64,000 bases of DNA, taken from positions 408,501 through 472,500 of the forward strand of contig CAUYUJ010020148.1 in assembly GCA_963575745.1 (NCBI GenBank), written 5' to 3'. The notes below the pieces were generated by a model. It was not told the origin of the DNA and did no database searches. It saw only the letters and a list, made by a program, of their open reading frames with translations. A program made the translations under genes and the position numbers. Shown piece after piece: positions 55,568-64,000 of this stretch. Origin of the DNA: Prorocentrum cordatum (taxonomy: Eukaryota; Sar; Dinophyceae; Prorocentrales; Prorocentraceae). Numbering within the stretch: position 1 is the stretch's first letter; each line of letters opens with the position of its first letter.

Positions 55568-58196
55568 ATGTGCGCTGGGCCCTGCGCGTGCCGCGGCGGC
55601 TCGTGGCACGCGCTCCGGAGCCCGCTGGTTCCGCTCCTGGCGGCGGCCGCCGCCACCGCCGCGGGCACCTCCGAGGCCGAGCGCCTTCTGGCCGAGCTGG
55701 CCGAGCTGGAGCGCACAGCCGCCCGACAGGGCGCCAGGATCGCCAGGCTGCAAGAGGAGGCCAGCGCCGTTGCGGAAGTGATCGGCTCTGGCGCGAGGCA
55801 GATCGAGGATCTCATCGCGCGCCAGGATGAGGCCTGCGCCAGGGAGATCGAGGCGCTGGGGCACGAGCTGGCGCCCTTCAGGGCGCCGCATTTCCAGGCC
55901 TCCCTGCGGGAGCGCCGGCTGCGCCAGAGGGCGGCCCGGGAGGCCCGCCGCCGCGGCGAGCTGCTGCTGCGGCAGGCCCGCGGCAACGCGACGGAGTGGC
56001 TCGACTTTGCGACCATGGCTGCCGTCGAAGGGCTCAGGGCCGCGTGTTCCGAGGTCATCCAGACGGCCGAGGCCACAGCCGCCCAGCTGCACGTGGAGGT
56101 GGCGCCCGCTGCCGCAGAGGTGCTGGCGGCGATCGAATCGTTCAAGGGCGCCGCAGTGCGCGAGGAGAAGTGCCAGGTGCAGCACCTTGGATGGCTGAGG
56201 GCAAACCTGCCGAAGCCCGTCGCCGTCAAGAAGAGATGCGCCAACCGAGACCTGTACACAGCCTGGGCAGGCTGCGACCAGGGCTGGAGCGGCGTGACCT
56301 TCGAGAAGTGCATGTCGCTCTGTGCCACAAACGCCCTGCCTCGCGGTTGCCACGGCGTGCCACCGGATGCTACTTGCGCCTTCGCCGTCTGGTTCTCGTC
56401 CTCCGGCCTGTGCCACTTGGCGAAGGCGTGCGTGCTGGAGGACTCCCACCCCGACGCAGAAGTGTGGGCCGCGGGCGGCCAGCTGGCAGCACAGGCCGAG
56501 TGCCCCTGGGCTGGCGCCCGGGGCGGCTGGTGGCACGGTGGGAGGCCGCTGGCCAGCGCGGAGGTGCTGAACGTCAGCGACCCCTCTGCGTGCCGGGAGG
56601 CGTGCTGCATCGACCACCCTGGGTGCGAGGCCTTCACCTGGTGGCGCGCGAGCGGGGCTTGCCACCTGCACCAGAGCGTGCGTGGGGCGACCTGGATCCA
56701 GGACCTCGAGTGCACCAGCGACGTCAAGCTGAGCAAGCTCGCCGACCTGCCGGCGCAGCCCTTTGCGGATGTGAGGCCGATGTTTGCGCTGACCGAGCCC
56801 GTCGGAGACGAGTGCCCCATCAACCTGGCCCACCGTGGCTTTGATGGTCACCTCGGCGGCGCATTCTCGTTCATGTGCACCGTGAGGATGGACCACCGGA
56901 GCTCGTGGACGGAAAAAACAACCGTATCCACAGTCTCGAGGCGGGACCTTGGGCCGCGGCTTCGTGGGTTCTGGGCATGTTTTCGCAGATGCCCCCGCGC
57001 TGAGCGTATCCATGCGACCGCCTACCCACGGTATAACGCCCTGGAATTCAGACCGCGACGGCGTGGATATGCTAATGGTTTGACGAACCAACAACGCACA
57101 CCCATGCCCATAGGGGGGTCGGAGAGGGCTATGGGTGCGTGCTGTCGGATGGGGGTCCCCGCTAGAACGGGAGCGTTCCCCAGGGTCCGACAACCCGCAC
57201 CCATACCTGTAGCCAGTCCTCCTCCCAACGACCCCCCCATGGGTATGGGTGTGTGTTGTTCGTTCGTCATATGTTTGCCGCTCGTGAGGAACGCGTGGTC
57301 GCGAATATTCGACTTCTCTGTGGCCCCCGACACTCAGAGCATCTCCGCCGGAAGCGTGGACGATAGCCTCGACCTGCACTTCACGGTCTACCGCGCGTGG
57401 TCGAGGCTGAGCACGGTTGTCGTGCCGGACTTCTTCGAGCTCGGCAAGGACCCGAGGCGGGGATTGTTCCAGAACCACCACCCGGGGGATCGATCTTCGG
57501 GGACCTCGGCAGGCAGTGGGTATGGATATATTCCAGGCGATCGCAAACATGGATCAAGGGGGCGTGGATTAGCGACGGGTCCCGTTTCCATGGGGAATCG
57601 CGGATTTCCGCAGCCGAACGACCGAACGAGGCGGCACCGTCCGCATTTTGGGGAGGGCACCTCCCCCGATCCGTGGATTTGGCGACCGCGCGCCAAATCT
57701 ATTGATAGCTAATCCATGCTTGCGCGCCCCCGAATATTTGAGCCCCTGGGGCGCCCCACTGAACATCCATATCCCCGCCCCCTGGGGTACCAGGACCTGC
57801 CTGTCCCAGGCGGCGGGGGACGTGGACACATCCCCGCCTCGCACAGAGGAGACCACCGTGCTCTTTGCGGTGTCGGGGGCCGGGCGCCTCTCGGTCTTCA
57901 GGGACGGGCTCCTCGTCGGCCGGGAGGACGGCCACACGCCGCGCTGGACGTTCCGGCCGCACTTGATCGTCGGCGGGCAGTCCGGCGGGCACCGCACATA
58001 GCTGCTCTGCTATATGCACGTTTTGAAGCGTGACACGTGCTGCGTTCAAAACGTCCGTGTACAAAACGTGCATACGTCTTCAGTCTACGTGTTGAGCCCC
58101 GTATCAATACGCTACGTGTTGCGTGTTGCGCATCGGGGCAGCCAAGGCACCACAACTACACCGGCCAGGGCTTCCGCGGCACCATCCGTGGCATCA
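55568..58196 (+). CDS. Secreted coiled-coil / Cys-rich (PAN-like) / LamG-like protein, multi-exon
   Basis: Proposed exons: 55568-56898, 57289-57448, 57849-57988, 58147-about 58196 (3' end open). The start ATG follows TGCAG and gives a signal-peptide-like N-terminus ('PLVPLLAAAAATAAGTS'). Residues 35-200 are Ala/Glu/Arg-rich coiled coil. Residues about 223-400 hold two Cys-rich modules: 'CANRDLYTAWAGC' through 'FEKCMSLC' and 'GLCHLAKAC', and 'CPWAG' through 'SACREACCIDHPGCEAFTWW' and 'GACHLHQ'. These resemble PAN/apple domains. From about 414 a concanavalin/LamG-like fold follows: 'GGAFSFMCTVRMDHR' joins 'NAWSRIFDFS' (exon 2), 'VVVPDFFELGK' joins 'ETTVLFAVSGAGRLSVFRDG' (exon 3), and 'HLIVGGQSGG' joins 'HHNYTGQGFRGTIRGIR' (exon 4). 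Reading phase is preserved at every junction. Inferred 5' sites are GA, GA and GC, with AG|G acceptors, a dinoflagellate habit. Probably extracellular, binding glycans or proteins. Confidence 0.75.
56899..57288 (+). other. Intron 1 of the LamG-like gene
   Basis: Begins GAGCTCG and ends GCTCGTGAG|GAAC. Joining CG with G restores an Arg codon and the LamG reading. Most of its right half is the palindromic element at 57070-57280. Confidence 0.65.
57070..57280. mobile_element. Palindromic introner-like element in intron 1
   Basis: The outer arms TGACGAACCAACAACGCACACCCATGCCCATAGGGGGGTCG (57081-57121) and CGACCCCCCCATGGGTATGGGTGTGTGTTGTTCGTTCGTCA (57229-57270) are inverted copies. Nested inner arms ATGGGTGCGTGCTGTCGGA (57131-57149) and TCCGACAACCCGCACCCAT (57186-57204) continue the symmetry, so the whole 210 bp can fold on itself. 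Confidence 0.85.
57449..57848 (+). mobile_element. Intron 2 filled by an introner-like inverted-repeat element
   Basis: The intron begins GACCCGAGGCGGGGAT and ends ATCCCCGCCTCGCACAGAG. CGAGGCGGGGAT at 57454 and ATCCCCGCCTCG at 57831-57842 are perfect inverted termini, and AGGA straddles both junctions (AAGGACCC / AGAGGAGA). The left end continues TGTTCCAGAACCACC, as in the element at 33497-33690. An internal smaller inverted repeat (GGGGGCGTGGATTAGC / GCTAATCCATGCTTGCGCGCCCCC, 57561-57740) adds a second layer. Confidence 0.8.
57989..58146 (+). other. Intron 3 of the LamG-like gene
   Basis: 158 bp, starts GCACCGCACATAG and ends AGCCAAG|GCACC. GCACC is present at both ends, like a 5-bp target duplication. 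Inside, GCACGTTTTGAAGCGTGACACGT and CGTCCGTGTACAAAACGTGC form an inverted repeat, and CTACGTGTTG repeats near the 3' end. The first stop in the unspliced frame lies in this intron, supporting its removal. Confidence 0.65.
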
Positions 58197-58617
58197 GGCC
58201 AGGGGGCTCCCTGGCTGCGCCCGCCGGGCTCTCCTTCCGTTCGGGCCTCGGACGCCGTGGGCCCGTCAAGGAAGTGGCTTCAGCCAAGGGGCCCTGTCTG
58301 GAGGGACTCGATGTATACGCCATGTCGTTTGGTGGGGCAGGGAGCCAAGGAGCTCGACGATGGAACTCGGTGTATATACGATCCAGCGTCCCAAAGATTG
58401 GGAAGCTGGGGCATCTGTACACCGAGCTAGCTCCTTGGCCGACCAGGAAACTGGGTGTGTACTCCGAGCCCCTCCCAGTCCTGGAGAAAACGGGTCCTGG
58501 GCCCCATTGCGTTCCCCTGGACCCCAGCTATTCAAGTGGCTAAAGCCATTTCGCCGATCCCCAGAAGGAATGAGAGCATGCTACGATCGTGGAAGTGACC
58601 TAGTGGGTCAGGAGCCT
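58197..58617. other. Downstream of the last recognised LamG exon
   Basis: Contains CTCGATGTATACGCCATG, CTCGGTGTATATACGATCC, CTGTACACCGAG and CTGGGTGTGTACTCCGAG, spaced about 60-70 bp apart with alternating orientation. This may be another inverted-repeat intron. Any later exons are not identified. Confidence 0.4.
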
Positions 58618-59225
58618 CTTGGATACATATGAGGGGCTCTCGGAATGCTTCTCAGGGGCATCTTGACGGGCTCTTTGTAGCATCTGGGGGGCTTCAGGGT
58701 GTTCTTGGGGGCCTCTTGGGGGCCTCTTGGGAGCCTCTTGGCGCCTCTGGGGGGCGCCTCTGGGGTCTCTAGGGGGGCCCTTGGGGCCATCTTCGGGGGA
58801 AAGGCTCGAAATGGCAGTTCGTATTCTCCCTTCTGAGACTCTCTAAGGGCTCTCTTGGGCCCTCTTGGGGGCCCCTGGGGCCGTCTTGGGGCCCTCTTGG
58901 GCCGTCTTGGGGCCCTCTTGGGGGCCGCCTCCCTGGCCGTCTTGGAGCGATCTTGGAAGCCTCTTGGGCCGTCTTTGACGGAAAAAACGAGTATGCTAAA
59001 AGTACACGTCTTCCCAATAGGAACGAAGCGATGTTTGCGTCTTTGCGCCCTCTCGGCGATACTCGTGGGGCACTCTTGGGCCGTCTTGGGCGCCTCGTGG
59101 GCCTTTTCGAAGCCATCTTGGATTGTCGCAGAGCTACCTTGGGCCATCTCGACGCTTTCTTGACCTGTCTTGGCGCTCTCTTTGGGCCCTCTTGGGCAGT
59201 CTTGGGGCTCCAGAGAGGCTCCGGA
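58618..59225 (-). repeat. CTCTTGGGGGCC degenerate repeat (reverse of the 50-53 kb type)
   Basis: Words GGGGCCTCTTGGG, GGGCCGTCTTGGGGCCCTCTTGG. An AT-rich core at 58978-59030 (GACGGAAAAAACGAGTATGCTAAAAGTACACGTC) sits where the core would be in the inverted 460-bp unit, but the sequence is well diverged. Confidence 0.75.
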
Positions 59226-59535
59226 GGCATCGGAGATGCGTTTAGGAGCTCCAACCCCACTCCCCTCCCCTCGGCCTCCCACTCCTTCTGTCGGACCGTG
59301 ACCCTGGGGGAGGGGGAAGGGGGAGGGGGACAACCAAATATTTCACTCGCTAATTCACCCCGGGCAAGCGGGGGTCGGCGGATTCATCCTTGCTCGCTTT
59401 TGTTGAGAATGGCGAACAGGCTCCAGCGCCCCTCTCCTCCCGGACCCGGTTCCCTCGTGCTGGTCCCATGAGAGTTTTTTATTTTCCCGGCGATGACAGG
59501 CGTTACCCTGGGGGGGAGGGGGGGGCGAGGCGGCC
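59226..59535. other. Unassigned
   Basis: GGGGGAGGGGG tracts; no gene recognised. Confidence 0.4.
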
Positions 59536-59599
59536 GGTAACGTCACGATTCGCGCCAGCGCCGTTCCCAAACAGCGACGGCGCGAACCGTGACGTTACC
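59536..59599. repeat. Perfect-stem hairpin GGTAACGTCACG
   Basis: GGTAACGTCACGATTCGCGCC and GGCGCGAACCGTGACGTTACC pair around a 22-base loop, with one mismatch or bulge. G runs flank both sides (GGGGGGAGGGGGGGG / GGTGGGGGGGG). Confidence 0.9.
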
Positions 59600-59839
59600 A
59601 GGTGGGGGGGGGAAACATTTTTTGTAACGGCCGTTATCGCGGATCCCCAAAACGCGCCCTATCCGAATCCGTACGCTCGTGTGCTCGATTCCAGCGTCCG
59701 CGGGCCGCTTCTGTTCGGGGGCGGCGCCCGGGACAGTGGGACCAGCCGCGGCGAAGCGCGGTTTGGTTCATAACGAAAGGGGGGCTGCGCCTTGAGGCGA
59801 TCACGACGCCAGAGGTCCGGGCCCGACGGGGACGAGGGA
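59600..59839. other. Unassigned
   Basis: No gene recognised. Confidence 0.4.
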
Positions 59840-60075
59840 TGACGAGGAGAGAGGAGGGAGAGGAGGAGGGAGGAGAGAGGAGTGAGGAGGGAGGAGGAGG
59901 GAGAGGAGGGGAACTTGGGAGGAGGAGGAGGAGGAGGAGGAGGAGGAGGAGGAGGAGGAGGAGGAGAGGAGAGGAGGAGGAGGGAGGAGGAGGGAGGAGA
60001 GGAGGGAGGGGAGGAGGGGAGGAGGAGGGAGGAGGGAGGAGGAGGGAGAGGAGAGGAGAGGAGGGGAAGGAGAGT
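59840..60075. repeat. GGA microsatellite
   Basis: GAGGAGGGAGG and pure GGA (59920-59965). Confidence 0.96.
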
Positions 60076-60758
60076 GACCCGGCGGGTGTAACTTGGGCCC
60101 CCCAGCCAGGGTCTGGGCCCAGGAGGTCACCTGGCCCAGCCGTGGCGCCGCCGGCTCCCTCCTGGCGATCAGCCGGCTCGACGACGAGCACTACTGCGCC
60201 GTGGTCCGCGCTGAGCGCGTGGGCATTGACCAGGCGGGGCCCCCCCCCCTAAGGCGCAGCGCCCTCCTCCTCCTCCTCCTCCTCCTCCTCCTCCTCCTCC
60301 TCCGTCTCCTCCTCCTCCTCCTCCTCTTCCTCCTCCTCCTCGCTGGCCGGCCCTTCCTCCTCCTCCACGCGGAGCGTGCCCGCTTCACCAATTTCGGGGC
60401 GGCGCGCCCCCGCCAGCTCCGCAGGCGGGCCCCGCCCGCTTTCTCTCTGTTGTGCTGCTGCCGGGAGGACGACGGGAGCCCGTCGCCTCGGCCTCGGCGC
60501 CGTTCCTCTGGGCCCGTGTGCTCCTAGCCAGCCGGCCCGTGGCGGCGCGGCCGGCCAGCGATGGCGACCGGCTGCGGGCACGTGCCGTGGCGGCTGCCGC
60601 AGTGCGGCGGCCTGCCGCTGTGCTCTGCGAGGGCTCGGGGCCGCGTGTGCTGCGCCTCGCCGAACATCCTGCCCTGGCCCCGAGCGGGCGGCGCGCGCCG
60701 CGGGCAGCGGCGCCCTTCGGGCTTCTGCCCGAGCGTCATGGTGAACGGCACGGGTCCC
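60076..60758. other. GC-rich, possibly coding fragments, with a CTC tract
   Basis: CTC microsatellite at 60262-60365. A plus-strand frame before it reads 'SLLAISRLDDEHYCAVVRAE' (about 60155-60220), more protein-like than its surroundings. I cannot assign it. Confidence 0.35.
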
Positions 60759-60939
60759 AGACCCCCTCTAGTCATGAGCAAGAATCACGACGGGAGGTCT
60801 TTCTCGTATTTTCGGCCAAGGTGGGCCCTCGACGGGCCTCGGGGCCATCAAAAACGACTCCGGATGAAAAACCGGTCCTGGGGACTGGGTCGAGGTTTCT
60901 GGGGGTCGACGCTATGAAAAGTCATGACGTCGGGGGTCT
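60759..60939 (+). mobile_element. Dispersed inverted-repeat element (GACGTCGGGGGTCT family), copy A
   Basis: Starts AGACCCCCTCTAGTCATG and ends CATGACGTCGGGGGTCT, an inverted terminus of about 17 bp. The middle (CTCGGGGCCATCAAAAACGACTCCGGATG ... GAGGTTTCTGGGGGTCGAC) matches 63255-63380. Similar flanks (CGTCATGGTGAACGGCACGGG before, CATCACGGTGAACGTCACGGG after) may be a long target duplication or an exon duplication. Confidence 0.7.
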
Positions 60940-61094
60940 AGGTTCTGCTCGATCATCACGGTGAACGTCACGGGAATGGTTTCGTTGTGCGCGAGCTGGA
61001 GCACGGGGGGGTGGACGCCGACGTGATGGCCAATCAGGAGCACCGCCCGGACGATCCGAATTGCATGCTCGCGAAGCGGGCGGCGTGAGGCTTT
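60940..61094. other. Unassigned
   Basis: A short frame 'FVVRELEHGGVDADVMANQE' precedes the endonuclease relic and could be part of it. Confidence 0.35.
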
Positions 61095-62000
61095 GGCTGG
61101 AAGGCCGACTTTGTCCCAGCACGCCGCACGGCAGCGGGCGGCACCACAGGCGGTGTGGCCATCGTGGTGAAATCCTGGATGGGGCTACGCCGCGCCGAGC
61201 TCCCGAACGAGTGGGTCAAGATGCCGCTCACGGAGCGCATGGCCTTCTGGCATGTCGTTTCAGGCCCGCCGGCGGGATTCGTGCTCGGGCCCCTCTACTT
61301 ACGCACGGGTGGCGGCATGTGCGAACAAGCACGCTTTCTCGGGCCTCGATCTTCGACCCTCGGACCTCGATCCTCGGACCTCGCCGCCGTCGATCCTCGG
61401 ATCTCGATCCTCGACTCTGGGATCTCGATCCTCGATCCTTGGACTTCGATTCTCGATCCTCGATCCTCGGCTTTCGGTCCTCTTAACATCATCTCTTTCT
61501 CCTCCCACATTCTGGCCTCTGGTAGGCAACATTTATAATCCCCCCGCGACCCCGAACTTTATTATCCCTGTGGGATCAAGCTCCGTGGGACATGGTTATC
61601 TCGACAGGCTCTTCGAAGTGGGCGCGGCCGCGCGGGCAGTGCGCGAGGCCTTTCATCCTCGCTGGGGATTTCCTGTTCGAGCCGCGCTGCTTCGACCAGA
61701 CCCGGAAGTTGTCCGCGGCGAAGGTGGCCGTCGTGTCTTCTGGGCGGCCTACATGTTTCGGAGCAGCCTCTGCCAGTGATTCGGATTGTTTCGTGACTTC
61801 ATATGGCTTCTCAGCGACCGCGGTCATGGTAGTGGAGGACATCACAGTTCGGCCTCGCCTGGCCGTGCACCTGGCCTTCCAGGCCGCCGCGGCTGACGAG
61901 CGCGTGTCGGCGCTGCGCAAGGCCCGGGCGTTCCCGTCGCAGACCGGAGCCCGGAGCCGTTGGATTGGACAGTGCTCCCGGGGGAGGCCGAGAGCATCGA
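61095..62000 (+). pseudogene. LINE endonuclease relic interrupted by a simple repeat
   Basis: The first part (61095-61315) reads 'GWKADFVPARRTAAGGTTGG', 'VAIVVKSWMGLRR' and 'AFWHVVSGPPAGFVLGPLYLRTGGG', the front half of an EEP endonuclease of the dinoflagellate LINE type. At 61325-61500 a CTCGATCCTCGGAC tandem repeat breaks it. The second half resumes in another frame at about 61590: 'PFILAGDFLFEP' (about 61649-61685; GDFL where GDFN is catalytic) and 'SYGFSATAVMVVEDITVRPR'. The Asn-to-Leu change and the insertion make it inactive. No reverse transcriptase follows, so it is a truncated copy. Confidence 0.65.
61325..61500 (+). repeat. ~13-bp tandem repeat CTCGATCCTCGGA
   Basis: About 13 degenerate units (CTCGATCTTCGACC, CTCGGACCTCGATC, TCTCGATCCTCGAC) inside the endonuclease relic. 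Confidence 0.9.
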
Positions 62001-62595
62001 TAGCACCGCTGGTCGCCGCTGGCCTGGTCGTCAGTTGGGGGATCTTAAGGCCCTCTTGAAGACCTTTTTGGGGCTCTCTTGCGGCCGGGACCGCCGCGAC
62101 CCTTAGAGTTCGATGTTGTGGCGCCGCGCTTTGTGCATGAATGCGAATGCAATGCGGCAGGCTTGCGCCGTCGTGCGCGGGTCGCGGCCATGTTCTCTCG
62201 CGTGTGCGACAAAATAGATACGCACCAAAACAGCGCATGGTGTGTCCGCGTTGCATGCGGTGCGACATCTGCGTCAACACGAGAACCATGATTCTGGAAG
62301 GGTTGTGGTGTCAGAGTTGAATTCGCGTGTCGCCCAACGCATGTCGGCGCGTTTCAGTTGAGACTTTCGGGATGAGCTCTCTGTTTTTTGTCCAACGGTT
62401 TGTCTGTGGACCTTGTCCTGTAGGCATTGAGGAGGTGGCTCATCTCCGTCATGCTCCCGATGGCTCACCGGATAGCTCAATGGATAGTCCCCCCTCCTTC
62501 TCATTTTTTATTGTCCTCTTTTCCTTCTCTTCCTCCTGCTCCTCGATCCTCCCCCCCTGTTCCTGCTGCTCCTCCTGCTGCCCCTCCCCCTCCTC
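62001..62595. other. Unassigned
   Basis: CTC/CTG-rich from 62510. No gene recognised. Confidence 0.4.
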
Positions 62596-63380
62596 TTCAC
62601 CAGACGCCCGACGTCATGATCTTTTCATAACGTCGACCCCAGGAGACCTCGACCCATTCCCCTGGACCGGCTTTTCATCCTGCGCCGTTGCCTCTATTGT
62701 CCCAGGCCTGGCAGGGGCCCCCAGAGGCCAACAATAGCGGAAAAGCCTCTGGTCATGATACTCTCATGGCCCGAGGGAGTCTGGGTCCGCCTCCTCTCTC
62801 ATGTCTTCCTCCTACTCCTCCTCCTCCTCCTCCTCCTCCTCCTCCTCCTCCTCCTCCTATTGCGCCGTGGGCCTTGCCGAGCGCTCGAGTGGCGACCAGG
62901 TGGGGCGGTTCCCCGCGGGGGGGGGGGGGAAGCTTCTCCCTCGAGCATCGAGGCCTCGAGGCGCTCGGCACCTCGCCCATGGGGCGGAGAGGCCCCGCGG
63001 GCAAGCGCGGCGAGGGCGGCGCCCGCGGGGGGGAAGAGGGCCAACTCCCCGGGCCCCCTTCGGGTCGGGAACAGAAGTCATGACGGGCGGCGTTTCGCTG
63101 CTGTTTCCCTCAGGTGGGGCGGCAGCATCGTGGGAATCGGCAGTGAGATCTTGGTGCCCGAACACAGGGTAGCACCGCAATTTGACATCGCGGTGCCATG
63201 TTTCACCTTGCTCGCGCGCCGTCTGGCGCTAGGCTTCTCGCTCGCTCGCTCGGCCTCTGGGGCCCCTCACGGGTCTCGGGGCCGTCAAAAAACGATTCAG
63301 GATGGGAATTGGTCCAGGGGAGCGTGTCGAGATTTCTGGGGGTCGACTTTATGAACAAACCATGACGTCGGGGGTCTGGA
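62596..63380. mobile_element. ~785-bp element with ~130-bp terminal inverted repeats (or two inverted copies)
   Basis: CCAGACGCCCGACGTCATGATCTTTTCATAACGTCGACCCCAGGAGACCTCGAC... (62596-62733) is the reverse complement of ...GTCGAGATTTCTGGGGGTCGACTTTATGAACAAACCATGACGTCGGGGGTCTGG (63253-63380), continuing inward to CCCCCAGAGGCC / GGCCTCTGGGG. The interior holds a CTC microsatellite (62808-62860) and GC-rich sequence. Same family as 24743-24860 and 60759-60939. Confidence 0.75.
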
Positions 63381-63406
63381 TCGGAGGGCGCCAACCAGAG
63401 CAGACA

Positions 63407-63475
63407 CCTACATACACCGATGCTGGCCAGGCCCTACCTGAGCCCAGGATTGGCCTGGTCAGCATCTGTGTAGGT
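63407..63475. repeat. Hairpin ACCTACA...TGTAGGT
   Basis: ACCTACATACACCGATGCTGGCCAGGCC and GGCCTGGTCAGCATCTGTGTAGGT pair around a loop of about 18 bases. Confidence 0.85.
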
Positions 63476-63497
63476 AAGTTCCGACCAAGAAAAATCG

Positions 63498-63665
63498 GCA
63501 TCAGCATGCATTTTCGACGGTCCTCGCGGGTTTCTTGGATCGGCGCCTGACTCCCCCTGGCGGCGACTCCGCCTTGCGCGCTCCGCGCGCTGGGGGGGGG
63601 GGGTCCAGCGCCGATCCAAGAAATCCGTTCTGAACTCCGAAAGTTTATGCTTACGCAGCTGTTGA
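63498..63665. mobile_element. Inverted-repeat element, ~60-bp arms
   Basis: GGTTTCTTGGATCGGCGC (63529-63548) and GCGCCGATCCAAGAAATCC (63609-63628) are inverted. The similarity continues outward (ATCAGCATGCATTTTCGACGG / CCGAAAGTTTATGCTTACGCAGC). A 12-G run lies in the centre. Confidence 0.7.
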
Positions 63666-64000
63666 TCCTCTCTAGTTGGCGTCCTGCCACCAGCGGGATC
63701 TCGCGGAAGCAGAAGCTGCCTGCCAGCCAAAGAGGTGGCAGGTCTTTGGGGAGGCAGCTCTTCTGGAGCTTACCAGAGGTCTTCAGCTCGGCTCGCCTCG
63801 GGGCCTTCCAGTTCGGGCGTCGTTTGGGCCAAGCTCCCGTGCCACGGGAGGGCAGCTGGCAATGTCTCCGAAGTGTGGTGTCCAGCCGTGGCCCACTGCC
63901 CTGCGTGTGGGCCCTGCGTACGTGCAGCGCCGTCTTCCTTCTTCCTCTCCTCCTTCTCCTTCTCCTTCTCCGTCTCCTGCCCCTCCTTCCTTCTCCTTCT
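63666..64000. other. Right edge, unassigned, ending in a CTT/CTC tract
   Basis: A plus frame over 63680-63930 reads moderately like protein ('PASQRGGRSLGRQLFWSLPE') but has no recognised motif. CTTCTCC repeats run from 63935 to the end. Confidence 0.35.

Overview
The window reads as nuclear DNA of a dinoflagellate (phylum-level inference, about 0.85; I cannot name the species). The reasons are: GC-rich sequence packed with trinucleotide microsatellites and minisatellites; an intron-bearing gene whose best gene model uses GA- and GC- 5' splice sites with AG|G acceptors; transposon-like inverted-repeat elements sitting inside those introns; and decayed non-LTR retroelements whose domain order (RNase H, then endonuclease, then reverse transcriptase) and C-terminal 'PCETWS ... 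EHP' block match, from memory, proteins common in dinoflagellates.

Very little of the 64 kb is confident coding sequence. The clearest gene is a single-exon cyclophilin-type peptidyl-prolyl isomerase with an N-terminal acylation signal (17092-17724, minus). The second is a four-or-more-exon secreted coiled-coil / cysteine-rich / LamG-like protein (55568 to about 58196, plus). Two weak candidates are a short signal-anchored ORF (14298-14723, minus) and a membrane-spanning fragment (28472-29116, minus).

Layout. 1-2.5 kb: foldback repeats and microsatellites. 2.5-13.3 kb: GC-rich DNA with the remains of a minus-strand LINE (endonuclease at 10.9-12.2 kb, reverse transcriptase at 4.3-5.9 kb). 13.3-17 kb: microsatellites and dispersed short elements. 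17.1-17.7 kb: cyclophilin. 18.5-24.8 kb: an almost unbroken satellite block (ATC repeats, then a 2.6-kb minisatellite that reverses orientation, then two AGT blocks). 25.0-25.6 kb: an AT-richer element with about 130-bp terminal inverted repeats. 26-40 kb: tandem repeats, small inverted-repeat elements, and a frameshifted pseudogene (34.8-35.4 kb). 40.7-48.6 kb: a nearly full-length, mutated retroelement on the minus strand. 49-53.5 kb: dinucleotide and A+T runs, then a 3.4-kb higher-order tandem repeat. 53.8-55.5 kb: GT-rich module repeats leading into the LamG-like gene (55.6-58.2 kb). 58.6-64 kb: more repeats, an endonuclease relic (61.1-62.0 kb), and inverted-repeat elements.

The most interesting points are the retroelement's domain set (RanBP2-like zinc finger, RNase H, endonuclease, reverse transcriptase, two C2H2 fingers, and a C-terminal domain resembling a cytosine-C5 methyltransferase), and the introner-like elements with terminal inverted repeats and short duplications exactly at inferred intron boundaries. 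One introner family has a second copy at 33.5 kb. I recognised no rRNA, tRNA, spliced-leader RNA, CRISPR array or prokaryotic operon structure.
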